A stretch of DNA of 64,000 nt from Patiria pectinifera (GCA_029964075.1 CM057147.1:13661513-13725512), one strand, 5' to 3'; positions 46,081 through 58,985 are shown, counted from the stretch's first letter. The notes: a model not told the origin generated them from the letters alone. A program made the numbers and translations.

Positions 46081-48935
46081 AAGGATACAAAGAACTCCCA
46101 ATTCGGTCTAGTAGTTTTGATTCCAGCGCCATTTTTGTGAAGCAATGTGTTAATCACAACGTGCAGTACGTGTTTTCGCGACCATTCGTCCACGCCTTCT
46201 TTAAAATGTTCATTTCCTTTCCAATTTGTTCATAGTAATATGAAATGTGATACTGCATGTTGTCTCGTTAAGATCGTAACAGTTTAATTAAAATGATATC
46301 GAATTTCCGTAACTCGTGCCATGCTCGCGCTGCAACGAATTGATTCTGTTTTTCAGACACAGCATAGAAAAACAAATGTAAATGTAGCGCACAGGCAGGC
46401 ACACAGACTATTCCTCATTTGCATATGTGTTCAAAAAGCTTGCACAATGCAAATGTTCCAATGCCAGGGTGTGAGAGCAGGTAGTGGTGGGCGCGTACTG
46501 CTCAACACCCTGTGGACGAGGTTGTGAAGACAGGTTCCCACGGAGTGCTGGTGTACGAACAGGTATCACATGACTTAATGTAATGATCATAATTGTCTAT
46601 AGCTAGCTACTGTACAAAGACGCATACAGTGAACATAATAATGGCGAGCCTTTGTGTTCTGTACGGCTTGGATATACAGCTGGCGCGTTATTTTCAGGTG
46701 AACAAATGACGTTGATATTCATTGTGCCGCGAGAGAAGGAAGGAAAGGGATATGTAGAATTGTTCAGCTCCGGAGACCATAGCAAACACGGTAAGTAAGC
46801 ACTAGTAGATATGAACATATACACGACATAATGTATGCCAAATGCATGCGGAAATGACGGTTTGAAATGTAAGAAAGAAATCCCAAATGTATTCATCCGC
46901 CATACCTCAAACTGTAAATTTCAGGAATTTCTGCAATTTCCCTGTTGAGATATCATACTGGCTTTACAGTTACTCTTCATGTAATATCCAGGGTTTTTAT
47001 ATCTCCTAACGACTGCCAGTTTGTATTTATTTCAACCCTCTGAAAATACGCTTTTATTTCAGGTTGCCTTTGCGCCCATAACACACAAATGAAAATTTTG
47101 GCGGGCCGCAAATTATTCAAAATTTGTCAAGAAAATATTCCGGAGCTCAACAGACAGATATCCTACATCCTCAGTGGAAAATAATGTAATCACTGGATCG
47201 GGTTAAATCGTTAGATTCTAAATCTGTTTACTATACGATAATCATAAGGTGGTATTTGGTTTGGTGGATCAAAATGGGGCTTAAGCTGCCAAGAAGGGGG
47301 CGGGAAGGCATTTACTATGTTTTTCTGCACGATTTTCATATTTGTTTGGCGACCCAAGAGGGGGGGTTGAAACCCCTAACCCACGGCCGTGGATTTGTTG
47401 TAGGGTTTTTTTGTATCGAATTGGATACGGCCATGTAAAATATCTCTTTAGTTCAAGTCGTATTCCTCGCAAACATCGAATACTATGTTGGTGATGGTTT
47501 TGTTCAAATTCAGTGAGTCCATTTTTTTGGGGTGGGGGTGGGGGGACTTTCTTCATTCAATTTCCTCTTTGGAGATGTGGTTCAATATGTATCCGTTCGG
47601 AAACAAGCATATCTCTACCCGTTGAATATTACCTCTCTTTTTCATGATACCGCTGAAGCTGTTGAGAGCGCACATTTTAATAAGCAGTAAAAGTTGTCGT
47701 TACAGTCCCATGTATATTGGTTCACATGCCAGCTACGAGTATAGCAGTAATGTACACATGTAGACGGTGCGTTTTCAGAAAGACCCATTGGCTCAGTACT
47801 GTACGAATAAGCTGTATAATTTTCAGTTGAAGATCATTCATTTTGAATGCCGAGCATTTGACAGTAATCCCACAACAAACAGTGCAGAGCATGCACCGTG
47901 GCGTAAGCTTGGTGCAATCCTTCTGGGTTTTTTTTTGGGGGGGGGGGATTTACAGATAAACATCACAAATTAGCGATGTCCACTTCGGACGCATAGAGCC
48001 TCATCTTACTCACATGAACGGGAGTAATTTAAAACATGACACAGAAAATACAAGAATGAGAAAAAAAGAACGCGCAAAATTAACATAATACTTAATACTT
48101 AAAGTAGCGCTACAGGTACAATGTGAGTTTGGCCCTGTTTGTCATAATTTAACGTAGACATGCAACATTCTTCTCGAGATCGCAAGAAATGTACTGTTTT
48201 TGAGTTATGTATTCATATTTCATAGGTTTGAGCCACAGGAAACCCACATAATGTCTTACATTTATGGAGAAAATGTTGAAATCTCCGGTTTCTTTGCATC
48301 TGACGCGGCCGCCACTTTTGGCCTTGCATCAAGCAGTGAAAAGAGCAATCAAATTATGAGCCAAAGCTGCAAATATAAGACTTTCGGCGCATTACAATGA
48401 ACACGAAGTAACTACAACATCACTGTAACAAACACGCTGCACAACCGGGGTAACAACTGTATCTGAAGCAACACTTTTGAAGAGAAATATAAGTGACTAG
48501 AATAAGGACAGCATTCATTCTAACGGACCAAAATGTTCGGCCCCGAAATGTCTGCATTTTTCTAATTGCACGAAAATCACATATTTACAGGGTATAGTTG
48601 TGTGGACGTTGACATTATACTTTTAAAAATTGATGGTCTTCCAACTATCACCCGTCCAGGGGAAACACATTTTAGAGCCACCATTAGTGCATTATACTTT
48701 TAAAGTGCTGCTCGAGTACAATTGTACATGCAGATATAATGTCTTAAAAGCAGACGACTTCAAACTTTTGAACGTGTAGAATCCCAATGGAACTAACATT
48801 AATCGATCGCCTATTATGGGAAAACGTCACACATGCAGATTTTGTGATAGATATCTATTATACACAACATATAATAGCGAGACCTGCTGTTGATGTGCTA
48901 TTAAACTGACTTCTTCGATTCGCCTCACTTTGCAG

Positions 48936-49048
48936 GTTACGGACTGAGCTTCTGAAAAGAAGATTGTAAGAGACACAACTTGAACTTTGACCCGGAACAT
49001 TTAGAGAAAACTCAATACACTTTTCACCTTTGCTATACTGGCTAAAAG
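48936..49048 (+). other. Probable 5' UTR part of gene C after a splice acceptor
   Basis: Preceded by TTCGCCTCACTTTGCAG, the counterpart of the acceptor upstream of gene B. Between 46,717 and 48,935 there is no recognisable coding exon. Confidence 0.45.
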
Positions 49049-52000
49049 ATGGCGTTTGATTGCATCGAGAAAGTCATCAAGTTGTTCTTCTTCAACTACG
49101 GTGGTTTCATCGCGAGGCACCCGATCCCCTTTCTGCTGGTGCCGCCACTGCTGGCCGGGGCACTGGGGGCTGGGATGGTGTTTCTGACGACCGAGAATAG
49201 TTTGGAGAATCTGTACACTCCTGACAATGGACAGGCCAAGACGGACAGAAACACGGTGGACACACTGTTTGGCGAACACGGTGACAATGACACGTTGGTG
49301 TCACATCTGTCGAATATTAGTCGAGAGGGCAGCGTGATCATACGCCACAAAGATGGACAGAACATCCTGACCCAGGCGGCCATTGATGACATTTTAGATT
49401 TACACGAACAGATCATGAACATCCGCATTACCCTGGCCAACCAGGAGTACAGATTCACTGATCTCTGCGTGAAATTGGACGGTGTTTGTAACGAGAACCC
49501 CATACTGGCTGCCTATGATTACAACTCGTCTAAGGTTCCGTCGACCACCCTGACATTTCCCCTCTATACCTCACCAACCGATAACACCGTAACCTATTTT
49601 CTCGGTGGAGGACTAGGCGGAGTGACTTTTGTAACAGGTTCTCAAGATGATGTCCTCTCGGCTGAGGCTATTCGGTTGTCCTACTTCTTACGATACGAAG
49701 ACAGCGTGGAGGACCAGCGAAGCGCCTTATGGGAGGAAAAGTTTCTTGAAGTGGCTGAAGCTTTTACATCATCAGTCATCACAGTAACTCGCGAGGTGTC
49801 GAGTTCCATCGAGACCGAACTAGACGACGCTAGCTCTGGAGTCATCAAGGATTTCACAGTGACATTCACCATATTGATCATGTTCAGCGTGTGCTCGTGT
49901 GTGATGCTAGACTGGGTGCGTAGCAAGCCTTGGTTGGCGAGCTGTGGTGTCCTGTCTGCAGGGCTGGCTGTGTTGTCCTCATTCGGTCTCATGAGCTATA
50001 TTGGTGTACCCTACATTAACGTTGTTGGATCTTCACCTTTTCTCATAGTCGGTAAGTTATTGGGTGATCGAGTATGACCCGCTCACCCTTTTAAATAGTT
50101 AGAATTAGTAATATGTGATTGGGCTCAGCCCGATCATCGTTTTACAATGGTCGAGATTTATCTTCTTTCCTTCTTTCTTTCGTTTCCGGACACTAATTCT
50201 CGGCGACTTTTCTTCTCAACGGTTTATGATATAAACGTCTAGCTCTGAACCACCATCCCAAAGGGGTACATATTACTCTGACGTCGTGATTACAAGCGAT
50301 TTCAGTGGAAAAAGTGACCATCGTCTGTCACTTATAATTCTAAAACAAAAGATCAATGATGTTTCTAATTTTGTAATCAGAAAGATTAATTGATAAATAT
50401 TTTGTTTCGTCGTGTACGTGAAGTCGCTCGACCTTCTCTGCTGGAGTTACCGGAAGATCAAAATTGAAGTTTCTTCTAAACGGTTCATGAGATGATGATC
50501 AAAATTGGTAGGTGCTCGGACGTTGGGTCCGACGATGTGAAATACATTCTAACGTCTTTCCAATGAGACATCGAGCGAAAAAAAATCGGCCCACGACTGG
50601 TAACCAATTAATAAATTTCAATATTCGAACTAGGAGCATCACTAGACGTGAATATTTATATCATTTCGCTAAAAACTTGCTGAACTAAAGCGCGCCATTT
50701 AAAACCACTTTTAAAACTGTATAAAGGCCTGCGAATGCAAGGAGGCAACTTTATTTGTTACAGGACATTATATTCTTTTAAAAGTCGTTTCGGAAAATAT
50801 ATTTCTAAAAAGCAAGTAAATACCAGCTTTACGAACATACAATTTTGTTTATATATTGTGATCATCTTCTTACAAGGTATTGGAGTTGATGATATGTTCA
50901 TCATGTTGGCTGCTTGGCGACAGACTGACGTCACATGGTCAGTGGAACAACGCATGCGCCATGCCTTCTCTGAAGCCGCCATGTCTATTACCATCACGTC
51001 CATTACAGACTCTCTAGCCTTGGGAATTGGCGCTATTTCGTCCTTCAGATCCGTCCGTATATTCTGTATGTACACGGGTGTGGCCGTCATCTTTGACTAC
51101 GCCTATCAGATCACTTTCTTCGGCGCCTGTATGGTGCTGACTGGTCGACGCGAGGCAGCTAACCAACACTGTATGTCCTGCCTCAAAGTCCGACCTAAGA
51201 GAGAGTCTACGTCCACAGCCTACAACATATTCTGCGTTGGTGGTTCGACCCAGCAACCCACTAACGTGGAGGGTGGTGACACTAACGACCACGCCCTCAT
51301 GCTTTTCTTCAGGAATTACTACGGCCCGTTTATCACGCGTTGGTGGGTGGTGATTCCGACAATATTACTGTTTCTGGGCTACCTGGGCACCGCCATCTAC
51401 GGATGCACCATGGTTCGCGAAGGTCTGGAGCTCCGTAATCTTGCCAGGGATAACTCCTTCGTGGCCGCCCACTTGGAAGCTGAAAGGACTCTGTTTAGTG
51501 AGTACGGTCCACCCGTGGCACTGGTATTCACAGAGCCCAGAGACGTGTGGAATCCGCTAATACAGGACCTCATGGAGGAGACACTTATAAAGATGGAAGA
51601 GAGTGAGTACACGTACGATACGGATCAAAATCTGACCGTGTCCTGGCTGAGGGACTATCTTGACTTCCTGGACGCAATTCACTTCAAAAATCCCACCCAG
51701 GCTCAGTTCATGGATATTCTGCTCAACACCTTTCTAGAGATCCCAGCGTTCCGGAGGTATGTGCTTGACATCACCTTCAGTGATGACAACCGGACCATTG
51801 TGGCGTCGCGATTCTTTGTTACTCCCAAGAACCTGGACTCAGAGGACAGGAAGAGATACATGATGACGGACTTGCGGCGCATCGCAGAGGAAGCTGATCT
51901 ACCAGCCATTGTTTACCATCCGCTTTTCATTTTCTATGATCAGTACCTGGTGATCTTATCTAATACGTTCCAGAATATGGGCATCGCCACGGGAGCCATG

Positions 52001-52639
52001 TTCATCGTGTCTCTGTTGATGATACCTCATCCAGTATGCGCCATCCTTGTCACTCTGTCCATTGTCTCAATCGTCACAGGGGTGATTGGACTCATGACTC
52101 TCTGGCAAGTCAACCTGGACTCCATCGTCATGACCAACCTCATCATCTGTATTGGTTTCAGTGTGGACTTTTCAGCCCACATCTGTTATGCGTACACATC
52201 GACCAAAACAAACTCCCGTCGTGACAGCGTCATACATGCCCTCTACTCCCTTGGCATGCCGATCGTTCAAGGATCCCTCTCCACCATACTCGGCCTGGTA
52301 ATCCTTTATGTGTCCGACTCTCACATCTTCCGGACTTTCTCTAAGACCATGTTTCTCGTGATCTCCCTGGGGGCGCTACACGGCCTTCTTTTTATCCCTG
52401 TTGGCCTCATGCTGGCAATTCCCGTGAAAATTCGCAACGAGAACGAGAACAACGAGAACGAGAACCCACGAGATTGTCCTGACTTCCAGGACAGAGGCAT
52501 TGTCACTGTGTCTCAGCGCTCACACAACAAGACTATGTACCCAATGAATGGTCTGACAAATCGCCATATGCATCAGCCAACATCCGATGGCCCGTACGTT
52601 AATAGTGGATACAGAGATGATTTTCTGCCCTCACATTAA
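49049..52639 (+). CDS. PTCHD3-like: Gene C: patched domain-containing protein 3-like, two exons
   Basis: Exon 1 is 49,049-50,051 (donor GTCG|GTAAGTT) and exon 2 is 50,877-52,639 (acceptor TTACAAG|GT); product 921 aa. Domain order is as in gene B: TM1, luminal loop, sterol-sensing domain with GIGVDD, TM7, second luminal loop, TM8-12 with GFSVDF. Much of the luminal half of exon 2 is nearly identical to B. Differences include the TM5 region (SLALGIGAISSFRS) and an Asn-Glu repeat (NENENNENEN) after TM12. Relative to B, a two-base loss near 52,627 shifts the frame and ends the protein about 17-20 residues early; the reading frame is otherwise intact. The loss affects only the cytoplasmic tail, so the protein is probably functional. 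Confidence 0.94.
50052..50876 (+). other. Intron of gene C (825 bp)
   Basis: GT-AG, phase 1. It contains the inverted copy of the dispersed repeat at 13,945-14,260 and lacks the SINE of gene B. Confidence 0.9.
50115..50460 (-). repeat. Dispersed repeat in the gene C intron
   Basis: Inverted partner of 13,945-14,260. The GTGATTGGGCTCAGCCCGATCA hairpin end lies at 50,117. Confidence 0.6.
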
Positions 52640-52825
52640 TGATAGACAAGACGTTCGGCCACAACACAACTGGATAAGCTTGGAAAAATCTCAGAGTGGT
52701 TACCATACTTCCCAAGTATAGTTTGGCTCGTGCCAACTATAGCCAGGCTAAGGCAAAAAATTTATTTGGGTCTCACGGTTCCATCTATAAGGCCAATTCA
52801 GCAGGTGACTGCTGTGTGACTGCTA
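52640..52825 (+). other. 3' flank of gene C
   Basis: Starts with sequence homologous to the last codons of gene B (GGATAAGCTTGG), now read as 3' UTR. Confidence 0.5.
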
Positions 52826-53252
52826 TGTTCCGACACCCTGTGTTCCGACACCCCGCACATAGAATTGTGTTACATAGAAAAGGGTTAGGAATAGGATTAT
52901 GTGCAGTCGGAAGAAAGGGGTGTCGGAACGGGGCCGTATCATAAGTCCGACGCCTCATAGGTCAGACGCCACATAAGAATCTCGGACTTATGAGGCATAG
53001 ATTCCGCCTCATAGGTCCGACGCCTCATAATTCCGACGCCTCATCAGTTCGACAATGGACAAACGCTGTTTCGGACTTATGAGGCGTCGGAGCTATGAGG
53101 CGTCCGACTTATGCGGTGTCGGACCCATGAGGCGGAATAAATCAATTGTATGCCTTATAAGTCCGACGTCTCATCAGTCCGAAATTTCGGACTTATAACG
53201 CGTCAGACCTATGATGCGTCGGACTTATGAGCGGACCCCGTCGGAACATAGA
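52826..53252. repeat. Mirror-like array of GTCCGACGCCTCATA words
   Basis: The outer ends CTATGTTCCGAC (left) and GTCGGAACATAG (right) are inverted. Inside, 52,941-53,232 holds about 14 copies of a 15-16-base word. The first five or six are forward (GTCCGACGCCTCATAA) and the later ones mostly reversed (TCGGACTTATGAGGCG). A second word (TTCCGACACCC and its inverse) occupies 52,827-52,933. It is absent from the gene B flank, so it arrived after the duplication. Confidence 0.7.
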
Positions 53253-54290
53253 GGTGTAACCATTCAGCAGATGAAAACTAAGGTATTAATGGAAAGATGC
53301 GTGCAAGTTCAGAACTTTCACTTTCTATTAGAAAGGTAAACTAAGCCCATTATTTGATTTACCTTTTTGAAACACCCTGTGCTTGGTCCTGACATTTTAT
53401 CTAAGATGGAACTAACTTTTTAGCTACGGAATTCCGTAGACAGTGAGATCTATTTATTGTTCAATGTAAATAATTATAGACTTATGTTAACGATACTTTT
53501 GTGCGTAGATGTGGATGAATGTAGTGATTTCGCCGTGAACATGTTTGCAGCATACATGTATATACATTTTGAAATGATTCCGTCGAGTTTAAGATAGTAG
53601 AGCTTTCCGCATTAATAGATATTTTGTTCAGTGTGTGATTTATCTTGATTAAGCTCCGTAAGTAAGGACATACACATGTTGGCAGTTAGAGAAGATATGT
53701 ATTAGAGTTGACTGACTGAAATCACCTTGATTTAAATCACTTTTTGGTAAAATCACGTTTTTGGTACCAAAAACAATTCTATTTTTTGGGCAATATGAAT
53801 TGATTGAGGGTTATTTCAATCATTTAAATCAACTGATTGCACTTAATTGAAAAGTAGAAAATGATGTTAAAACATTAAAACACCCCTATTTCATCAGCAT
53901 CGACTCAACTTAGATTTTACATTTTTACCCAAAATCATTGGTTTGATTAAATCAAGCTAGATCCGAGAGGTTTGAATTTTAAGTTCTTGTAGAATATCAA
54001 TGAATTGTTCAGTCAGTACACTCATTTTTACTTCGATCATTCCTTTATTTTAGTCCTAGGTCTATTGGAAAATGCTGTCTGGAAATTCCCGAATACTGAT
54101 TTGAGTTTTGTGAATGCTATAGGAGCAAAGCACATTCGCTAGTAGATTTGCTATTCTGCGACTTAAAACAGCACTTTATTCGTATTATCTTTAATACTCA
54201 GCCAACTGTAGTTGAGTGTAATTTCAGAAATGTATGTGTGTACTTGTTTTACATGCACCGAGTCGCATGTCTCGTATTCTAGCACCTTAT
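53253..54290. other. Gene-free stretch
   Basis: AT-rich, with no supported gene. A short ATTGATT/AATCAA-rich patch is at 53,720-53,960. Confidence 0.5.
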
Positions 54291-54521
54291 TATTCACTCA
54301 CAGCATGCTGTCATTGAACTCAGCTAGTTCATTATCCCCGGGAAAAAAATGCAATAAGCCTCTACGGGAAAATACAGTCCCGAATTGTGTGTGGATATAA
54401 GTCACGTGATGTTTTCCTTCAAAGAAGGCATTTCACTTAGTACACCAAGAGGTGAATTGTATAGGGTTCCGGTCGTCGCGAGCAAGCGCTGCACATGTGC
54501 TGCAATCTGGCGTTATAATGG

Positions 54522-54737
<216 letters not shown>

Positions 54738-55179
54738 TTGTTTGCAGATTGAACAGACAACTTGAATACATTTCCACCTGTTTAACTCTATCGTGTTTTT
54801 TTGGTTTTTTTTATAGTAGCTTGACGTGAGGTGGATGACTTTGATGAATGTAAAAATGTTGCTATACAAAATTAGTGTTGTATTTATTAGTTAATCGTTT
54901 CTTCAGCAAATATAAATGCATGTACATGTACTCCGATTTCATTGGCAAACTAATGCTAATTGGCTTGCCTATTGTTTGGAACTCAGACCAATAGATACTG
55001 ACTATTTGGTCTGGTAGTGACCATTTCCGAAATTGCCCGAAGTTTGCCGAAAGCATTTCGTCGACACTCTCGGATAGCGCCCGGGTATTTCCGGGTAAAT
55101 AAAATAGGTTTTCAGTACCTGCCATGCTTATTAAAAATTAAAAAAGTGTTGATATTTAATATTCATTGCTTGCACTTAA

Positions 55180-55890
55180 CACAAGGATGAGCAACTGTTC
55201 TGAGCTGTAGTACAAAATGCACTAAAAAGACTTGTCTTATTGGTTGGACGCATAAACGGGTCTTAATACCCGTTGGCATGTTAATCGCGAATTTTCCAGG
55301 TTGTCCTTTTTTGGGCGTTGTTTTTATTTTTGCTGCCATCTACAACGGAAATATTCATACAATTTTAAGCAAAACCAGTTTTTGTCGTCATACATGAAGT
55401 ATTTACCCTGGGGAAAAAACGTCAAATGTTACACCTTTTTAGATGAGAACACCGTTTACCCATACAAATCTCGTTTTTAATAAGGCTTGCATTCAAAAGT
55501 TTCAGAGAGATGTGGTCCCGAACCGATAAAACAAATGCGACATTTCATAGTTCATTTTAAAGTTAAAGATATCGTGCTCGGCGTTAACATGGATATGTAG
55601 GTGTCACTTATCAGAATTCATTAATAAAGGTCAAAAACTTAGCATCATGAATATTCAAAAATATAATCAGCTGGCTTGACAGAATTCGACACCAGATCAA
55701 GCGCATAGCCGGCCTGCAAATGTGAAAAACGCCGCGCGCAGTGAAGCGGTTAATCTGTCTGGGTCTTTGTTGAAAAGCGTTCATGGTAATTGCCGTCTGG
55801 GTCTTTGTTGACAAGTAGTCATAGTAATTGCCACCTGTACAGACCGTTATCACGCGCCTATTACAAGGAGTTTGGCTTGAGTCGTTAAAG
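55180..55890 (+). repeat. Dispersed repeat, copy 2 (uninterrupted)
   Basis: Partner of 14,370-15,570. It shows the TTAA empty site (55,365-55,368) used by the MITE in copy 1. Near its right end a 38-bp unit with GTCTGGGTCTTTGTTGA is tandemly doubled (55,756-55,832). Confidence 0.75.
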
Positions 55891-56354
55891 GGGTACTTGG
55901 TCCTAAAATCCCCCTCTCGTTCCCGAGAAAAGACGAAAAAAATATCCTGTTGTTTACATCGCACACGACTGAGTACGAATACGCTTTTCCTGTCGTTCTC
56001 AGTCAATGTACGATATACACAGCACCGTGCTCGCGAACAGCGGTGACCAATCACCAATGCACACAATATGGTTTCTTACACGTTCGTAAAAGGCGAACAC
56101 TTTACGGATGAAATTACAACTAGCATCCAAACAGCTCGACTTTTTGGGGCCCAAGACATTCTCGCACGCATAACACAGGAATAACACAAAAACACCCAGT
56201 TTTGAAAGCCAAAGGCTAGTTCTGTGGATGTTAATATCCTACTTTTAAATGTTCTTTCTGATCAACATCATTACGTTCACAGCGCGTTTTGTAGCCCAAT
56301 TGAGCTGTTCAAGGACAAAGTTCCCTTTAATCCCTGTGTAGGATCCATGGCATG

Positions 56355-56425
56355 ACCAATAGCTCCATGGTCAGAGCGTCGGGTAATTTCCAGGTCAGGA
56401 AACCAGACTACAATCCCGGCCAAAA
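56355..56425 (+). repeat. Weak tRNA-like segment
   Basis: TAGCTCCATGGTCAGAGCGTC resembles an A box. A B-box-like AGACTACAATCC follows. Probably SINE debris; the fold is not convincing. Confidence 0.3.
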
Positions 56426-56463
56426 TGGTCGGGACACTTCCTGAGCCTGCCACTGTCACCAAC

Positions 56464-56552
56464 TCCCCCGCTCCCCCGGTCAATGTTGTTCTCTCCAGCT
56501 GATGGAGCACACACCGCGCAATGAGAGACAACATTGAACGGGGGCCGGGGGC
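56464..56552. repeat. GC-rich inverted repeat
   Basis: Arms CCCCCGGTCAATGTTGTTCTC and the inverse of GAGACAACATTGAACGGGGG surround about 35 bases. It could be a hairpin or a tiny MITE. Confidence 0.55.
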
Positions 56553-56699
56553 TTGGGGGGGCCAGCGAGATTTGGCCAGGATCGTAGCTTGCCGATAGTC
56601 GACCTGGATCTGAAAGCCTCCATTAAGTCGCCGCAACGAGGAACTATACCTCGCCGCGTCAGTTATCAGTGGAAGCGGCGAGATAATTCTTTGAAGTTG

Positions 56700-57306
56700 T
56701 CATGACCCTTGAGCTTCCGTTACACAGAAACGAAATACTTCAACCATGTCTTGTTTATAATTCTTGTACTAATTCTTGCACTCGTTCAGTCTCAAACCAA
56801 GTTTCATATCAGAAAACGGCAAACTTTCAAACCTATACAACTCACTTTTCTTCAAATCCCATTTTTCCAGTTTATCTGTTTTGCCATAAAAGGGCCGCCT
56901 TAGAATCAGGTGTTTTTCGACGGAATGTTTCGGGCAAAATTCCCTAAATCAGGCTGCCAGTGTTTTTAATATAAATTACTTTTTATATTAATTATAAATT
57001 GGAAGGACCACTTGAACGTTTAGTCGGCACACCTCCGACGAGTTATTTTTGTAACTATTGTTAGACTGACAAAGGACAGAACAGAGACTGCAAGGACAAA
57101 TTTGAACGGGAATTTTCCCCGAAATCCCGGCCGCTTGGGATAATATACGTTCTGAATGTTCCGAAGTTTACTGAAGGAGAATGCCTTTAAACCGTCGTCA
57201 ACACGCTACAGAACACCTACTTATGCCAGTATTGTTAGATTATGAAAGAGACAAACAGACACAATATACGGACTAATACTGGAAATTCCCCTGAAATCCC
57301 GCAGTA
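56700..57306. other. Intergenic, no gene seen
   Basis: Two overlapping short frames (56,702-56,947) have no recognisable similarity. Confidence 0.45.
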
Positions 57307-57989
57307 CAGGTTGAGTCAAAAATAGTGGAACCCAAACCCCCAAAAATATATTTCATATTTACAAAAATATGTAGCACCAAACATAATATCGACTGGAATG
57401 CCCATTGCATAAGCTACTTTTAGATGAAATAATACTGAATATGCTCAATCCGTTCAAAAGAATATCACCGTTTAAACGCACTGACCCCAAAACCTGTTTC
57501 GTCCCAAGAAAAAAAGCGGTTTATTGTGCTTTTTGATTGTTTGGAACAACAAAGAAAATGACACAGAATACTTGTTTCAACAACTGTCCAATACTGTAGT
57601 GCACAATATCTTTATTAACAACTCTGGTTAATAGGCAAACAGTATTTTTTGATTTATAAAATCCATTTTTTGTTTTAAGACGGGCCTTCAAAAGGACTTT
57701 GGTGCATTTTGTTTACTTTAAAAAAAGGTTTTGTCGCTGGTGATGCTTGAAGACAATTGTGACGACGATTCTTGAAATCGCATTAAATTTTGGACGACAG
57801 AGGTTCCAGGGTCATTGCGTTTAAATGGTGATATTCTTTGAACTGATTAAGCAATTTCAGTATTTTTTTCATCTAAAAGTGGCTTATGAAATTGGCTTTC
57901 CAGTCATCATTATATTTGGTGCTACTTATTTTTTTTAATATCAAATATAATTGTTGGGGTTTGGGTTCCGCTTTTTTTGACTCACCTGG
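57307..57989. mobile_element. Tc1/mariner-like MITE with about 190-bp inverted repeats
   Basis: TA flanks CAGGTTGAGTCAAAAA at the left and the inverse GACTCACCTG at the right (57,990-57,991 TA). The two arms match for about 190 bases each, including GTTTAAACGCA.TGACCC and CATCTAAAAGTGGCTTATG blocks. Only about 300 bp lies between them and no transposase is present. Confidence 0.8.
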
Positions 57990-58286
57990 TAGTAGTAATA
58001 TTTGAATACCAAGTTTACTTAAAGACACTCTATCGCTTAGTATGCACGCAACCGGTCGTTTGTGTTCTAATTATTATAGAAAATTCAGTTGGCTCATAAA
58101 CACAATTTAGTTGAACATTAAAGAGCCCACTTTACCTATCACAGCCCAAGAGCCGGGAATAGTTTCTCCCTTGAGAACTCGATGGTGCAATGACAACTTT
58201 AATTGCCATGTTTTTACAAGGAGATTCTGCAATTTCTTATTAAGTACTATATAAAGTTCTAAGAAAGGCTGGGTTGGGCCTGGCTG

Positions 58287-58514
58287 TTGGAAGAAAGTGA
58301 TGACGATAAAATACGGAGCGTCCCAAAAAATGCAATTTCCTTATACAATATTCAATTCATTCTTTCACGGTTCCTGTCAATATTCGAAATTCTTGTGTCA
58401 CATATCATGGCAAAATAGTGGACGAGATTTCATTTGAATGCAAAGTGATCACCTTGATTCTTCCTCTTTACAATAACTTTGTTTACATCGCGGATGGACA
58501 AAAATCGGCGCGTA
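58287..58514 (+). repeat. Direct duplication, copy 1 (partner 59,055-59,280)
   Basis: Both copies contain GATGACGATAAAATACGGAG, ATGCAATTTCCTTA and GGACGAGATTTCATTT. They are about 768 bp apart and roughly 85% alike. Non-coding. Confidence 0.75.
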
Positions 58515-58804
58515 TTTTTTGCAGCGTGCATCGTATTTTAACCAATCACATTACGCACCCTAACATGAATGTTTATCATTCTGTGTGGATGGAAGACACT
58601 TAGTAGTAGTAGAAACATTTATTTCAATGTTGCCATTTCCACACAATAACATGTTACAATGCCGTGTAAACATATTATACAGAGCAAAATGCAAGGAGTT
58701 ATGTAATTGTGTATAATAATGTACATGGATCAATACTAGAACAAATTTACGACAACATTTAGGTATAAGGTTCGCGTAGTGTTTTCCCTTCAATTAAACT
58801 TATC

Positions 58805-58985
58805 CCAACCAACAAAAATATTTGATGAAAATGGAAGTTGGTTCGAACCACAGATCTTGCGATTCATAGTTCATTTCACTGTCCACTTGGCCAGTGTAAA
58901 ATGATTTAATGTACATGCATGACCAAGTGATGACAATGGTGTGACGTCCTTGTTATTTTGTTATGAATAAACATGATCCATTGAC
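58805..58985. repeat. Diverged relative of the tRNA-like inverted-repeat element
   Basis: Aligns with the interior of 11,619-12,008: GATGAAAATGGAAGTTGGTTCGAACCA, CTATCCACT/CTGTCCACT, AAAATG.TTTAATGTA and ATAAACATGA. The minus strand has A-box-like TGGCCAAGTGGACAG and B-box GGTTCGAACCA. The inverted arms are not preserved. Confidence 0.55.

Noticed and set aside
45985-46600. Full mariner element starting TACAGGGTGGTC
   Set aside because: No inverted right end and no transposase similarity; only a possible left end is kept.
52826-53252. CRISPR-like reading of the word arrays (also 16,130-16,330 and 30,315-31,126)
   Set aside because: Units occur in both orientations without constant spacer length, no cas genes are present, and the surrounding DNA is eukaryotic.
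55611-56066. 151-codon minus-strand open frame
   Set aside because: It overlaps a dispersed repeat whose other copy does not keep the frame.
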